A stretch of DNA of 51,406 nucleotides from Defluviitaleaceae bacterium. GTDB taxonomy: Bacteria; Bacillota; Clostridia; Lachnospirales; WQUN01. Under the pieces are notes generated by a model. That model saw only the letters and a list, made by a program, of their open reading frames with translations. It had not been told where the DNA came from and did no database searches. The translations under genes and the position numbers were made by a program. The DNA lies in contig WQVD01000020.1 in the NCBI GenBank assembly GCA_009781755.1, forward strand, positions 1 through 51,406. The letters are read 5' to 3'. Below are positions 33,519-42,167 of the stretch, in pieces. The first letter of the stretch is position 1, and each line of letters begins with the position of its first letter.

Positions 33519-34368
33519 TAAAATTAACGCACGCTTGGCAGCATTACTCAACCCCATTGAGGATGCCCGCCTGCGTGATGCTATGCGTTATGCCACATTA
33601 GGCGCGGGCAAACGCCTACGCCCACAACTCCTACTAGCCGCGTGTGAAGCCGCAAAAGGCAGCTACGACGACACGGCCTTGGACTTTGCATGCTGCCTGG
33701 AGATGATCCACGCTTATTCGCTGGTGCATGATGATTTGCCCGCCATGGACGATGACGACATGCGCCGCGGCCATCCTACTGTTCATATTCAATTTGACGA
33801 AGCCACCGCCATCCTCGCGGGCGACGCGCTGCTGAACCTTGCTTACGAAACCATGGCACACCTTTGCGCAGATTTATATCGCTTTCGGCGACCGACAGCG
33901 GCCATGGCCATCATCGCCAAAGCCGCCGGCAGCAACGGTATGATTGGCGGCCAAATGCTAGATTTGCAAAGCGAAGGCACACCCATCAGCATCGAAACCC
34001 TGCGTGCCATCCATCACGGCAAAACGGGCGCGCTTTTCACCGCCGCATTGGAAGCGGGTGTGACCTTGGGCGGCGGCACACGTGTGTTCTTGCAAGGCAT
34101 GAGTCAATTGGGCAGCTTGGTGGGTTTATTATTCCAAATGCGTGACGATATTCTGGATATCACATCCACGGCAAAACAATTGGGCAAGCAACCCGGCAGC
34201 GACGCCAAAAACCAAAAAGCAACCTATGTATCCCTGCTGGGCATGGAAAAAGCACAAGAACTACACGACCAACTCGTGCGCGATGTATTAACGCTCACGC
34301 AAATCCTGCCCTGTAAGACCCCCGCTTTACGCAACCTAATCGATCAAATCATCCACCGGGAGAAATAA
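33511..34368 (+). CDS. ispA: Farnesyl diphosphate synthase (polyprenyl synthetase)
   Basis: A 285-residue isoprenoid chain-elongating enzyme condensing isopentenyl diphosphate with allylic diphosphates to farnesyl diphosphate. GKRLRP, first aspartate-rich motif DDLPAMD (74-80), second DDILD and the Gly-rich KAAGSNGMIGGQMLDLQ are intact. Start ATG at 33511 has GGAG 6 bases upstream; a TTG at 33499 is in frame but lies in the middle of xseB. Its place in the operon ahead of dxs puts two steps of isoprenoid synthesis together. Confidence 0.93.
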   Translation: MIDKINARLAALLNPIEDARLRDAMRYATLGAGKRLRPQLLLAACEAAKGSYDDTALDFACCLEMIHAYSLVHDDLPAMDDDDMRRGHPTVHIQFDEATAILAGDALLNLAYETMAHLCADLYRFRRPTAAMAIIAKAAGSNGMIGGQMLDLQSEGTPISIETLRAIHHGKTGALFTAALEAGVTLGGGTRVFLQGMSQLGSLVGLLFQMRDDILDITSTAKQLGKQPGSDAKNQKATYVSLLGMEKAQELHDQLVRDVLTLTQILPCKTPALRNLIDQIIHREK

Positions 34369-34370
34369 CC

Positions 34371-34796
34371 TTGCGCCATTTATTCACTGCCATGCTAGCC
34401 ACTTCGCTGGCACAAATTTTCAAAGTCATCATCGAATATTGGGTGACGCGCTCATGGAAAAAGGCGTTAATCGTATCACCCGGTGGCATGCCTAGCTCGC
34501 ATTCGGCATTAACCGTTGCCCTCATGGTATCCATCGGCATCTACGAAGGCGTTAATACCGCGTTCTTTGCCATCAGTGCGTGCCTAGCCTTGGTCGTCAT
34601 GTACGACGCCGCAGGCGTGCGCCGCGCCGCAGGCGAACAGGCCAAGGCCATCAACCTGCTATTCGACAAACTGGAAGACCGCGGGCTAAGGCTCGACAAG
34701 CGGCTCAAAGAGCTGCTGGGCCATCGTCCGATAGAGGTATTCGCCGGTGCGCTGCTGGGGTTGATGGTAGCGCTGTCGGTTTGGGTGGTTTTTTGA
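34371..34796 (+). CDS. DUF212 (YuiD-like) membrane protein, PAP2-related
   Basis: A 141-residue membrane protein of the DUF212 family, related to acid phosphatase/haloperoxidase-type proteins. Family motifs PGGMPSSHSALTVAL and VMYDAAGVRRAAGEQA are present, with three or four hydrophobic segments. TTG start with GGGAGAA 7 bases upstream, 2 bp behind ispA. Members next to ispA are common in Clostridia; dephosphorylation of polyprenyl phosphates has been suggested for the superfamily but is not shown for this family. Confidence 0.85.
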   Translation: MRHLFTAMLATSLAQIFKVIIEYWVTRSWKKALIVSPGGMPSSHSALTVALMVSIGIYEGVNTAFFAISACLALVVMYDAAGVRRAAGEQAKAINLLFDKLEDRGLRLDKRLKELLGHRPIEVFAGALLGLMVALSVWVVF

Positions 34797-34957
34797 CGGC
34801 GGGTGCTGGCGGCCAAATAATTACGCAACCTGATAAATAAGTACGCAGCCATGACCAAGACCCTGGGCGCTGCCCAGACCCGCAAGGGGAAAGCGTTCCC
34901 CCTTGACCCCGCGCTTTGGGCGTTGCCCCCTCTCAATCATGGCTAAGATAAAAATCT

Positions 34958-34982
34958 AACTGGTTGCAGATTGCAACCAGTT
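34958..34982. repeat. Palindromic repeat copy C (inside the MITE-like element)
   Basis: Arms AACTGGTTGCA and TGCAACCAGTT around GAT. Member of the GGTnGCAAnTTGCnACC family. Confidence 0.65.
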
Positions 34983-35015
34983 GAAAATTTGCACTTGCCA
35001 CTTGTTGAGTCACGC

Positions 35016-35042
35016 CAGTTGGTCGCAAGTTGCGACCAACTG
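35016..35042. repeat. Palindromic repeat copy D (inside the MITE-like element)
   Basis: Perfect 13-bp arms, CAGTTGGTCGCAA and TTGCGACCAACTG, around a single G. The following GAAATTTT is shared with copy G at 5361. Confidence 0.65.
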
Positions 35043-35177
35043 AAATTTTGCACCAGCCAACAATCCGAGCCTCGCGAAGCATATCGCGGGGTCAAGGGGG
35101 AACGGTTCCCCCTTGCGGGTCTGGGCGGCGCCCAGGGGCTTGGCCAACAACTACGCACTTTAAAGGAATGAACCCAC

Positions 35178-37010
35178 ATGCCCACCACCCCATCACAAAA
35201 AGCACGCCGCCTTTCCAAGTTAACCGCCAAAGCCGCGGACATCCGCCAATTCCTCGTCCGCAGTCTGTCGGAAACAGGCGGGCATTTATCGGGCAATTTG
35301 GGCGTCGTCGAGTTGACGCTGGCTTTGCATACGGTGTTTACGACACCGCGGGATAAGTTTGTTTGGGATGTCGGCCACCAGGCTTATGTACATAAAATTT
35401 TAACGGGTCGTCGCAGCCAATTTAAGACGCTGCGTAAGTTGGACGGCCTTTCGGGCTTCCCCAAAATGCATGAGAGCGAGCATGATGCTTTTGGCACGGG
35501 GCATAGCTCTACGGCAATTTCTGCTGCGCTGGGATTGGCTGCGGCGCGGGATTTGCGCGGGAGCGATGAAAAGGTCGTGGCGATTGTGGGCGATGGGTCG
35601 CTTACGGGCGGGCAAAGTTTTGAAGGACTGAATAATGCGGGCCGAGCGAACACGGATTTGTTGGTGGTGTTGAACGACAACGGCATGAGTATTGGCAAAA
35701 ATGTAGGTGCGTTGTCGCGGCATTTGAATGATATCCGCACGGCGCCATCGTATTTGAACGCCAAGAAAAGCACGCATCGATTGCTGGATAATTTGCCGTT
35801 TGCGGGGTCAGCCATTTCGCGGGTGCTGGAGGGTGCGAAGGACGCGGTCAAGTATGCGTTTATTAAAGGTGTGATGTTCGAAGAATTGGGCTTCCGATAT
35901 TTTGGACCGGTGGATGGGCACGATATTGAAGCACTGGTAGAAGTGCTGCACCGCATCAAAAAAATCCGCGGCCCGGTGCTGCTACACGTGCTAACACAAA
36001 AAGGCAAAGGCTACCCTCCAGCAGAAAAATCGCCCGATGACTTCCACGGCGTGACGGCTTTTGATGTGACAACAGGACAACCGAAGAATAACGGCGCGCA
36101 ACCTACGTACACAGATGTTTTTTCACAGCATTTATGTGCGCGGGCGCAAGCAGACGAACGCATTGTGGCGGTAACTGCCGCCATGCCCGACGGCACAGGG
36201 CTGGCCGCATTCGCACAGCGCTTCCCCAAGCGTTTCTTTGATGTGGGGATTGCTGAAAGCCACGCTGTGACTTTTGCTGCAGGGCTGGCCGCGGGGGGGC
36301 TCAAGCCCGTGGTGGCGATTTATTCGTCGTTTTTACAACGGGCATATGACCAAATCTTGCACGATGTAGCCATACAAAAATTGCCGGTCGTTTTCGCCAT
36401 TGACCGTGCGGGTATTGTGGGCGAAGACGGCGAAACACACCAAGGGTTATTTGACCTGTCGTACCTTTCGCACATACCCAATTTAATAGTACTTGCCCCA
36501 GCCAATGCATTGGAGTTACAATTGATGCTGGACTTTGCGCTGGCACAGGATGGGCCGGTGGCCATTCGCTACCCGCGTGGCGCAGCCGCCCAACGTATGA
36601 ATGTACCGTTCATCAAGCCCGGGCAAGCACAAACGGTGACCCAAGGACAAGGTATCGCCCTAGTAAGCGTAGGCACCATGCTAGAAACCGCCTGCGAAGT
36701 ACGCAACCGCCTACAGGCACGCACAGGGCAAACGCCCAGCGTATACAACGCCCGCTTCTTGTCACCCATTGACACCCACCTGCGCGAACGGTTAAAAACA
36801 TACGATCGCGTATACGTGTTGCAAGACGCGATATCGCGCGGGGGGTACGGCGAAGCGTTGCGCCTGCCGCACGTGCGTGATTTCGCCTTCCCCAATCAAT
36901 TCATCGAAGCCGGCACGCAACAAGAACTGCTGACACGCTACGGACTGGATGCATCAAGCATTTTCGCTTGTATCATAAATGAAACAAAACAAAAGGAGAC
37001 CACACCATGA
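35178..37010 (+). CDS. dxs: 1-deoxy-D-xylulose-5-phosphate synthase
   Basis: A 610-residue thiamine-diphosphate enzyme joining pyruvate and glyceraldehyde 3-phosphate, the entry step of the methylerythritol phosphate route to isoprenoids. The TPP domain carries VGDGSLTGGQSFEGLNNAG and NDNGMSIGKNVG; the transketolase pyrimidine domain carries FDVGIAESHAVTFAAGLA and DRAGIVGEDGETHQG; the C-terminal domain begins near SVGTMLETACEV. AAAGGAA lies 8 bases before the ATG at 35178, immediately beyond the inverted-repeat element. It overlaps the following gene by 4 bp. In the usual clostridial order tlyA would follow; here it does not. Confidence 0.95.
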   Translation: MPTTPSQKARRLSKLTAKAADIRQFLVRSLSETGGHLSGNLGVVELTLALHTVFTTPRDKFVWDVGHQAYVHKILTGRRSQFKTLRKLDGLSGFPKMHESEHDAFGTGHSSTAISAALGLAAARDLRGSDEKVVAIVGDGSLTGGQSFEGLNNAGRANTDLLVVLNDNGMSIGKNVGALSRHLNDIRTAPSYLNAKKSTHRLLDNLPFAGSAISRVLEGAKDAVKYAFIKGVMFEELGFRYFGPVDGHDIEALVEVLHRIKKIRGPVLLHVLTQKGKGYPPAEKSPDDFHGVTAFDVTTGQPKNNGAQPTYTDVFSQHLCARAQADERIVAVTAAMPDGTGLAAFAQRFPKRFFDVGIAESHAVTFAAGLAAGGLKPVVAIYSSFLQRAYDQILHDVAIQKLPVVFAIDRAGIVGEDGETHQGLFDLSYLSHIPNLIVLAPANALELQLMLDFALAQDGPVAIRYPRGAAAQRMNVPFIKPGQAQTVTQGQGIALVSVGTMLETACEVRNRLQARTGQTPSVYNARFLSPIDTHLRERLKTYDRVYVLQDAISRGGYGEALRLPHVRDFAFPNQFIEAGTQQELLTRYGLDASSIFACIINETKQKETTP

Positions 37011-38002
37011 GAAAAGTACAGAACCGCAAATTACGAAACCGCGAAATTGAAAGAAAAAAGAAAAATCGCGCAACATTGGCGGCCATCATCATGGCCAGCA
37101 TAGCCGTGTTATTCGTAGCAATTATTGCCTGGACCGCGTGGGACAACCAATCGCGCCGCTGGATCATTAACTTTGCAGGGGAGCGTGTCGCAACCAACGA
37201 AGTACGCGCATTTTTGAACCCCGACCCCTCCGAAGCGGAAATAGACCACATTATTGACATTTTCATTGCCAACATGACCCTATTGCAAGTAGCAGAAAGC
37301 CACGGTATTTACTTGACCGAAGAGGATTTGTTAACGGGTTCAATGTGGGCAAATCTGCTTTTTGAGGATGCCCCTGAACACGCCGCCAACGAACGTATCA
37401 TTGAAATATTAGCAGTAGAATTTGGCGACATAATCGGCCAATTGACCGATTTGTATGTACCCGAATCCTTGGCAGTCTTAAACATCAACGAAGACGAGCA
37501 CCAAGCGTTGGCAGACGCACACGTCCAAGACAACTGGTACCAATTTCTAACATTGGAAACCTTCGTTTTGCTCACCGAATATGAAGACGAAATGACTGAA
37601 TGGTACGCACGCATACAAAGCGGCGAAGCCACTTTTGAAGAACTGGTACGCGAAGCCAATGCGGATTGGTTAGAAGACGACCAAGAAACCCCGCTCGTGG
37701 GTATCGGCACTGTGATCCATCAATTAATGTTTGACGACGAACACGCCAATATGTTCTTCACCATGCAAGAAGGCGAAATGTCTGACATCATTGTGTGGGG
37801 CCTAGAAACAGATATTGGACAGGATTTATATATGTTGTTATATGTCGTAGAGCGCGAAGAACCCAACGAAGAAACGATCCGCCGCGAATTCCGTGAAGCT
37901 ACGGTTAGCTCCGCCCGCAACGCCATGATGGGTGAATTATTAGATCAATGGATCGAAGACGCCGACTACACCATTAACCGCCGCGCAATCAACCGTATAT
38001 GA
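37007..38002 (+). CDS. PrsA/SurA-like membrane-anchored foldase
   Basis: A 331-residue protein with a positively charged N-terminus (about 1-22), one membrane anchor (about 24-45, TLAAIIMASIAVLFVAIIAW) and an extracytoplasmic part. Residues about 60-200 resemble the helical SurA/PrsA chaperone part, and residues about 205-295 follow the parvulin PPIase pattern (RIQSGEATFEELVREAN, FFTMQEGEMSDIIVW, YMLLYVVERE), though catalytic residues are not clear. Such foldases help exported proteins fold. It takes the place normally held by tlyA between dxs and nadK. Overlaps with both neighbours by 4 bp imply coupled translation. Confidence 0.65.
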   Translation: MRKVQNRKLRNREIERKKKNRATLAAIIMASIAVLFVAIIAWTAWDNQSRRWIINFAGERVATNEVRAFLNPDPSEAEIDHIIDIFIANMTLLQVAESHGIYLTEEDLLTGSMWANLLFEDAPEHAANERIIEILAVEFGDIIGQLTDLYVPESLAVLNINEDEHQALADAHVQDNWYQFLTLETFVLLTEYEDEMTEWYARIQSGEATFEELVREANADWLEDDQETPLVGIGTVIHQLMFDDEHANMFFTMQEGEMSDIIVWGLETDIGQDLYMLLYVVEREEPNEETIRREFREATVSSARNAMMGELLDQWIEDADYTINRRAINRI

Positions 38003-38748
38003 AAATAGGGATTTTTCCCAATGATAGACCCGAATGTCCGGCGCAAATGACGGCGCGTGGCATTCAACGTGACCAATATGCCCGCGAGGTGCAAGCTTTT
38101 ATCCGCGCCCGCGGGCATGAAGTCGTACAAGAAGAGGAAGAAGCCGATGTGTGGATTTCGCTGGGGGGCGATGGCACGATGTTGGGTGCGGTGCGCCATG
38201 CCAACGGCGTACCCGTGTTGGGTATCAACTTGGGTAATGTAGGTTTCTTGACCGACGTGGGCAAAGCCGACGGATTTACTGCATTAACGGCGTTGTTGGA
38301 CGGACGTTATACCGTGCAAAACCGCATCATGCTGGAGGCGGCCAAAGGTTCCATCGCAGTAAATGAACTGGTTGCAAAGTGCAACCGGTTGACGCGCTAC
38401 GAAGTACGTATAGATGGCGAGCCGCTTTTTAATTTGCGTGCGGATGGTATTATTATTGCAACACCTACGGGCTCTACGGCATACAATCGGTCTGCCGGGG
38501 GGCCTATTTTATTGCCGCAAAGTGCATCCTTTGCCATCACGCCCATCTGCGCAGTGGACGCAGCTGCGCCATCGTGGGTGGTGCCCGCAACAGGCAAAAT
38601 ATCTCTTATAGCGCAGCGGGATGTTTCCGTGGAATTGGATGGCGCGCTCATCACATCGCTACCCGCCGAAACAGCGCTGACTGTGCGACGCGCGGTACAA
38701 TCTGCACGTTTTATCGTAACCGACAAAAACGGGGGTACGTCATGCTAA
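37999..38748 (+). CDS. nadK: NAD kinase
   Basis: A 249-residue ATP-NAD kinase making NADP. The N-terminal ISLGGDGTMLGA (GGDG at 56-59) and GINLGNVGFLTDV and the C-terminal TPTGSTAYNRSAGGP are intact. Slightly short compared with the usual 270-300. It contains palindrome copy E, read as ELVAKCNRL after AVN, where other NAD kinases have a short variable stretch after ALNE. It overlaps its upstream neighbour by 4 bp and recN by 7 bp; the argR gene usually found between nadK and recN in Clostridia is absent. Confidence 0.93.
   Translation: MKIGIFPNDRPECPAQMTARGIQRDQYAREVQAFIRARGHEVVQEEEEADVWISLGGDGTMLGAVRHANGVPVLGINLGNVGFLTDVGKADGFTALTALLDGRYTVQNRIMLEAAKGSIAVNELVAKCNRLTRYEVRIDGEPLFNLRADGIIIATPTGSTAYNRSAGGPILLPQSASFAITPICAVDAAAPSWVVPATGKISLIAQRDVSVELDGALITSLPAETALTVRRAVQSARFIVTDKNGGTSC
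38366..38390. repeat. Palindromic repeat copy E (inside nadK)
   Basis: Arms AACTGGTTGCA and TGCAACCGGTT around AAG, one G-T mismatch. It is read in the same frame as copy B in tgt (CTG GTT GCA ... TGC AAC). Confidence 0.6.
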
Positions 38749-40454
38749 CATCCCTTTCCATCCAAAACGTGGCATTGATTGACCGCGTACAAGCCACTTT
38801 CGCACCGGGGTTGAACGTGTTGACCGGCGAAACAGGCGCGGGCAAATCCATTGTCGTGGATTCGATTAACTTTCTGCTGGGGGAGCGCCCTGCGCGAGAT
38901 TTTATACGGGCAGGCGCAGCGTTCGCATCGGTGGAAGGCATTGTTGAAATAGACGACCCGCAAACCCTTGCCGCATTAACGGAGCTGGGCTTCGACGCGC
39001 CCGATGGGCAATTGATGTTGGAACGCGTCATGCAGGCGGGGGGCAAAAGCACCTGCCGCATCAATGGGCGCACCGTGGCAGTGGGCATGCTCAAAGAAGT
39101 TTCGTCGTACCTCGTAGACGTGCACGGCCAGCACGAGCATCAATCTCTGTTAAACGACACCAAGCAAATGCAACTGCTGGATTCCTTCTGCGGCGACGAA
39201 TTGGCCGCGAGCAAATCGAAACTCGCCGACTTGCTCGCCCGCTACCGCGACAACGGACGCAAGCTAAAAGCCCTGACCGGCGTGGGTAATTCCCGCAACG
39301 AGCAGCTCGATTATTGGAAGCACCAGCTACAAGAAATCGAAGTCGCCGCGCTCAAAGAAGGCGAAGAAGAAACCCTAACTGCACGCCGCAACCGCCTGGG
39401 CGCACTGGAGAACCTCTCCGAAAACACGCGCCGCGCGTTATCGTTGTTATACGGCGGAGCAGAATCGCAATACGCCGCGCTCGACCAAATCGGCCGCGCC
39501 ACCGCGCACGTAACCGAACTAGCCAAGTTGGATCCGGCCAAGGAACCCCTCGTAACGCAACTAACCGACGCGGCTACCCAACTGGCCGATGTCGCCGCCG
39601 AACTGCGCAATTACATAGACGAGTTGGACACCGACCCACAGGAGCTCGACCGCATCGAGTTGCGGCTCGACATTATTTACCGCACCCAAAAAAAACACGG
39701 CCCCACGCTGGAAGCCGTGTTTAAGAAAGCCGCGCAATTAACCGAAAACATCCACAACATTGAAAACAGCGACGAAGAAATCGCCCGCTTGACCGCCGTC
39801 AAACGCACCCTCACGCGTGAAATTACCGCCGTATGCGATGATTTATCTACCACGCGCGCGTACCATGCTTCTGCCATTTCTGCCGATATTTGCAACGTCC
39901 TGCGCGACTTGGGTATGCCTGCCGCGCGGTTTGAAATTGCCGTGGGGCGCAAGACGGCATTCAACGCCGACGGCAACGACCAGGTCGATTTCATGATTGC
40001 CCCCAACCCCGGCGAGCCGATGAAACCCCTCAAGCGTGTGGCTTCTGGTGGCGAAATGTCGCGCATTATGCTGGCCATTAAAACCGTGTTGGCCGATGCC
40101 GACCGCATCCCCACTGTCATCTTCGACGAAGTAGACGCGGGCATCAGCGGCCGTACTGCCCAGCAAGTAGCAGAAAAACTCGCCGTCATATCCCGCCGCC
40201 GCCAAATCTTGTGTATCACCCACCTGCCGCAAATCGCCGCCATGGCCGACACGCATTTCTTCATCGAAAAAAACACCGCACAAACCGATGACGGCGAGCG
40301 CACCATCACCCACGTAGACGCCCTGCCCCCCGACAATATCGCCCCCGAATTGGCGCGCCTGACCGGCGGCGCACAAATAACCGAAGCTACCCTACACGCC
40401 GCACAGGAAATGAAGGAACAGGCCAACGCATTAAAGGAGCGGCAAGCATGTTAG
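38742..40454 (+). CDS. recN: DNA repair protein RecN
   Basis: A 570-residue SMC-like ATPase used in double-strand break repair. Walker A GETGAGKSIVVDSINFLLG near residues 28-46, two coiled-coil stretches in the middle (about 150-370), signature VASGGEMSRIMLAIK and Walker B TVIFDEVDAGISG are intact. Start at 38742 (MLTSLSIQNVALID) matches the family; longer in-frame readings run through nadK. Overlaps nadK by 7 bp and the methyltransferase gene by 7 bp. spoIVB and spo0A, normally next in sporulating Clostridia, do not follow. Confidence 0.96.
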   Translation: MLTSLSIQNVALIDRVQATFAPGLNVLTGETGAGKSIVVDSINFLLGERPARDFIRAGAAFASVEGIVEIDDPQTLAALTELGFDAPDGQLMLERVMQAGGKSTCRINGRTVAVGMLKEVSSYLVDVHGQHEHQSLLNDTKQMQLLDSFCGDELAASKSKLADLLARYRDNGRKLKALTGVGNSRNEQLDYWKHQLQEIEVAALKEGEEETLTARRNRLGALENLSENTRRALSLLYGGAESQYAALDQIGRATAHVTELAKLDPAKEPLVTQLTDAATQLADVAAELRNYIDELDTDPQELDRIELRLDIIYRTQKKHGPTLEAVFKKAAQLTENIHNIENSDEEIARLTAVKRTLTREITAVCDDLSTTRAYHASAISADICNVLRDLGMPAARFEIAVGRKTAFNADGNDQVDFMIAPNPGEPMKPLKRVASGGEMSRIMLAIKTVLADADRIPTVIFDEVDAGISGRTAQQVAEKLAVISRRRQILCITHLPQIAAMADTHFFIEKNTAQTDDGERTITHVDALPPDNIAPELARLTGGAQITEATLHAAQEMKEQANALKERQAC

Positions 40455-41077
40455 ACAACCACGGTTTTGATATTTGGGCCAACGGCTACGACCAATCCGT
40501 CAATGCGTCCGACGCGGACAACGACTACCCCTTCGCGGGGTACAAGAAAATGATCAACGCCATCTACGGCACGGTCATGCAAAAACACCCCGTTAAAGTG
40601 CTGGACATTGGTGTCGGCACCGGCACGTTGGCGGCCAAACTCTATGAAGGCGGCAACGAAATTACCGCCATCGATTTCTCGCGCGAAATGTTGGACATTG
40701 CCCGCGCCAAGATGCCCAACGCAACCTTCATCCAACACGACTTTACCCAAGGCCTGCCCGCAGAAATCGCGTCTGCTAAGTTTGACTTCATCGTCAGCAC
40801 CTACGCCCTCCACCACCTCACCGACGATGAAAAAATTCCATTCATCAAGGCCTTGCTACACTGCATCGATGAAACGGGCATTATCCTCATCGGTGACGTG
40901 AGCTTTCCCGACCGCGCGGCGTTGGAACAGTGCGCGGCATTGGCCGATGACGAATGGGATGATGAAGAGTATTATTTTGTCTTTGAAGAATTGCGCGCGG
41001 TTTTGCAAGGCGATTGCACAATGTCTTATCATCCGTATTCGCATTGCGGTGGGATTTTGGAAATAAGTCGCCGTTAG
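40448..41077 (+). CDS. Class I SAM-dependent methyltransferase
   Basis: A 209-residue methyltransferase of the UbiE/YrrT-like type. Motif I VLDIGVGTGTLAAKL, motif II ITAIDFSREMLDIAR, post-I FIQHDF and motif IV FDFIVSTYALHHL are clear. The C-terminal part has an acidic DDEWDDEEYYF stretch. The start overlaps the recN end by 7 bp, so it belongs to the recN operon; the acceptor is unknown. A hairpin and a palindromic terminator follow. Confidence 0.88.
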   Translation: MLDNHGFDIWANGYDQSVNASDADNDYPFAGYKKMINAIYGTVMQKHPVKVLDIGVGTGTLAAKLYEGGNEITAIDFSREMLDIARAKMPNATFIQHDFTQGLPAEIASAKFDFIVSTYALHHLTDDEKIPFIKALLHCIDETGIILIGDVSFPDRAALEQCAALADDEWDDEEYYFVFEELRAVLQGDCTMSYHPYSHCGGILEISRR

Positions 41078-41094
41078 TCGCGCGTGGTTTTACC

Positions 41095-41128
41095 GAAAGT
41101 CATGGAACGCAGAACTCCCATGACTTTC
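41095..41128 (+). other. Hairpin after the methyltransferase gene
   Basis: GAAAGTCATGG (41095-41105) and CCATGACTTTC (41118-41128) form an 11-bp perfect stem with a 12-nt loop, with no T tract. It lies upstream of palindrome F and may be a processing or attenuation structure. Confidence 0.45.
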
Positions 41129-41149
41129 AGTTTACCGAATGCTTCCCGG

Positions 41150-41184
41150 CAGTTGGTGGCAATTTGCAACCAACTGCTTTTTTA
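41150..41184 (+). terminator. Terminator of the recN operon; palindromic repeat copy F
   Basis: Arms CAGTTGGTGGCAA and TTGCAACCAACTG (41150-41162, 41164-41176) around a T, one mismatch, followed by CTTTTTTA. It is a family palindrome and an intrinsic terminator at the end of the long plus-strand operon. Confidence 0.75.
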
Positions 41185-42084
41185 TTCCGTCGTAGCTTCC
41201 GCCGCGGCTTGCCGCATCCGATGATCCATCATCAAATTCGCAGCCATCCCCCCAGCTACCAGCACCCCGCCAATCAAATTGCGTGTGCTAAACGCCTGCG
41301 TTAGGACAATGTCAATGGCCACGCCCGTAAACACCGTGCCCACGAATATCAGCAACGTTAGGTAAAACGCAGAAATACGCACGGCCACGACATTGCCCAA
41401 GAAAACCACGGTCACGCCCAGCACGCCGCCCAAGTATATCCACCAATCGCGGGAGACAAATTCGCGGGATGCAGACATGACCGCCCAATCAATTTCGCCG
41501 CGCCCTAATAACGCAAAAGCCAACACGGCCACCGCTAGCCCAATGAAATAATTGTAAAACACGCTCACGTAGCCGCCGGTTTTCTCGGCCAGCTTGGCAT
41601 TGAGCGTGCGAGACAGCACAATACATACCCCAGCCAAGAACGAAATGATCACGGCCACCATTTCGAAGCCCGTGATCATGGCGGCGATGCCCGCTACAAT
41701 CATCACCAACCCCACCAGCTTGCGCCGGGCGAAGGGGTGTTTTTCCATGCCAAACCAACCGAATTGGTCGATGAGTAGCCCCGCAACGCTTTGCCCCAAC
41801 AAGCCCAATGCTAGCAACGCCGACACACTGATGCGCCCAAACGACACGTTATTGAACACAGTCGTCAGCACGCCGATGGCCCCGCCCAAGTATAAGTACC
41901 AAGCAAACCGTCCGGGAAAGAACCGCTCCCGCTTGATCCACACCGCGGTGCAAATCACAATCAACCCCACAATGTGAATCACCACCGTGGCCGAATACAC
42001 CCCATAAAACGACGTCAACCCGCCGTTAAACGCCACCATCACCGATATAAGCACACCCATTAACAAAGACAAAATGTAAAACAC
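41182..42084 (-). CDS. YdcZ/DUF606-type DMT transporter, tandem domains
   Basis: A 300-residue membrane protein of the drug/metabolite transporter superfamily, with about ten membrane segments arranged as two DUF606-like (YdcZ) halves: the first about 1-145, the second about 155-290, each with the NxxxxG and FLGN-type patterns (TVFNNVSFG, VFLGNVVAV). Proteins of this family are short (about 150) and paired; here both halves are fused. The start is a GTG at 42084, 8 bases after GGGGA; an in-frame GTG at 42093 lies on top of that site. Divergent from the Crp-type regulator, which may control it. Substrate unknown. Confidence 0.8.
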   Translation of the reverse strand: MFYILSLLMGVLISVMVAFNGGLTSFYGVYSATVVIHIVGLIVICTAVWIKRERFFPGRFAWYLYLGGAIGVLTTVFNNVSFGRISVSALLALGLLGQSVAGLLIDQFGWFGMEKHPFARRKLVGLVMIVAGIAAMITGFEMVAVIISFLAGVCIVLSRTLNAKLAEKTGGYVSVFYNYFIGLAVAVLAFALLGRGEIDWAVMSASREFVSRDWWIYLGGVLGVTVVFLGNVVAVRISAFYLTLLIFVGTVFTGVAIDIVLTQAFSTRNLIGGVLVAGGMAANLMMDHRMRQAAAEATTE

Positions 42085-42145
42085 ATCGCTCACTCCCCAT
42101 TACATTCTTGTTACAATTGTACACAAGACGGTTGACACCACGCGA

Positions 42146-42157
42146 TGACATATGTCA
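42146..42157. promoter_or_regulatory. Palindrome in the divergent promoter region, possible Crp-family site
   Basis: TGACATATGTCA is a perfect 12-bp dyad 11 bases before the regulator start, in the gap to the divergent transporter gene. A -35 like TTGACA lies at 42132-42137. It is placed well for autoregulation and control of the transporter. Confidence 0.5.
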
Positions 42158-42167
42158 CACTACACAC

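Larger units (their letters stand above)
34839..35160. mobile_element. MITE-like element with long inverted repeats and two palindromes
   Basis: A gene-free stretch of 381 bp lies between the DUF212 gene and dxs. Its arms, 34839-34913 and 35085-35160, are inverted copies of about 75 bp; the best matching part (about 50 bp) contains CTGGGCG, GCCCAGACCCGCAAGGGG and TTCCCCCTTGACCCCGCG. Between the arms lie palindrome copies C and D in direct orientation, each followed by a near-identical GAAAATTTGCAC or GAAATTTTGCAC. No transposase frame exists inside. The right arm ends 7 bp before the dxs ribosome binding site. Mobility is inferred from the structure only; it could also be a folded RNA that acts on operon read-through. 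Confidence 0.55.

Noticed and set aside
34958..35042. CRISPR array from the two repeated units
   Set aside because: Only two copies, palindromic and diverged, without regular spacers; no cas genes in the window.
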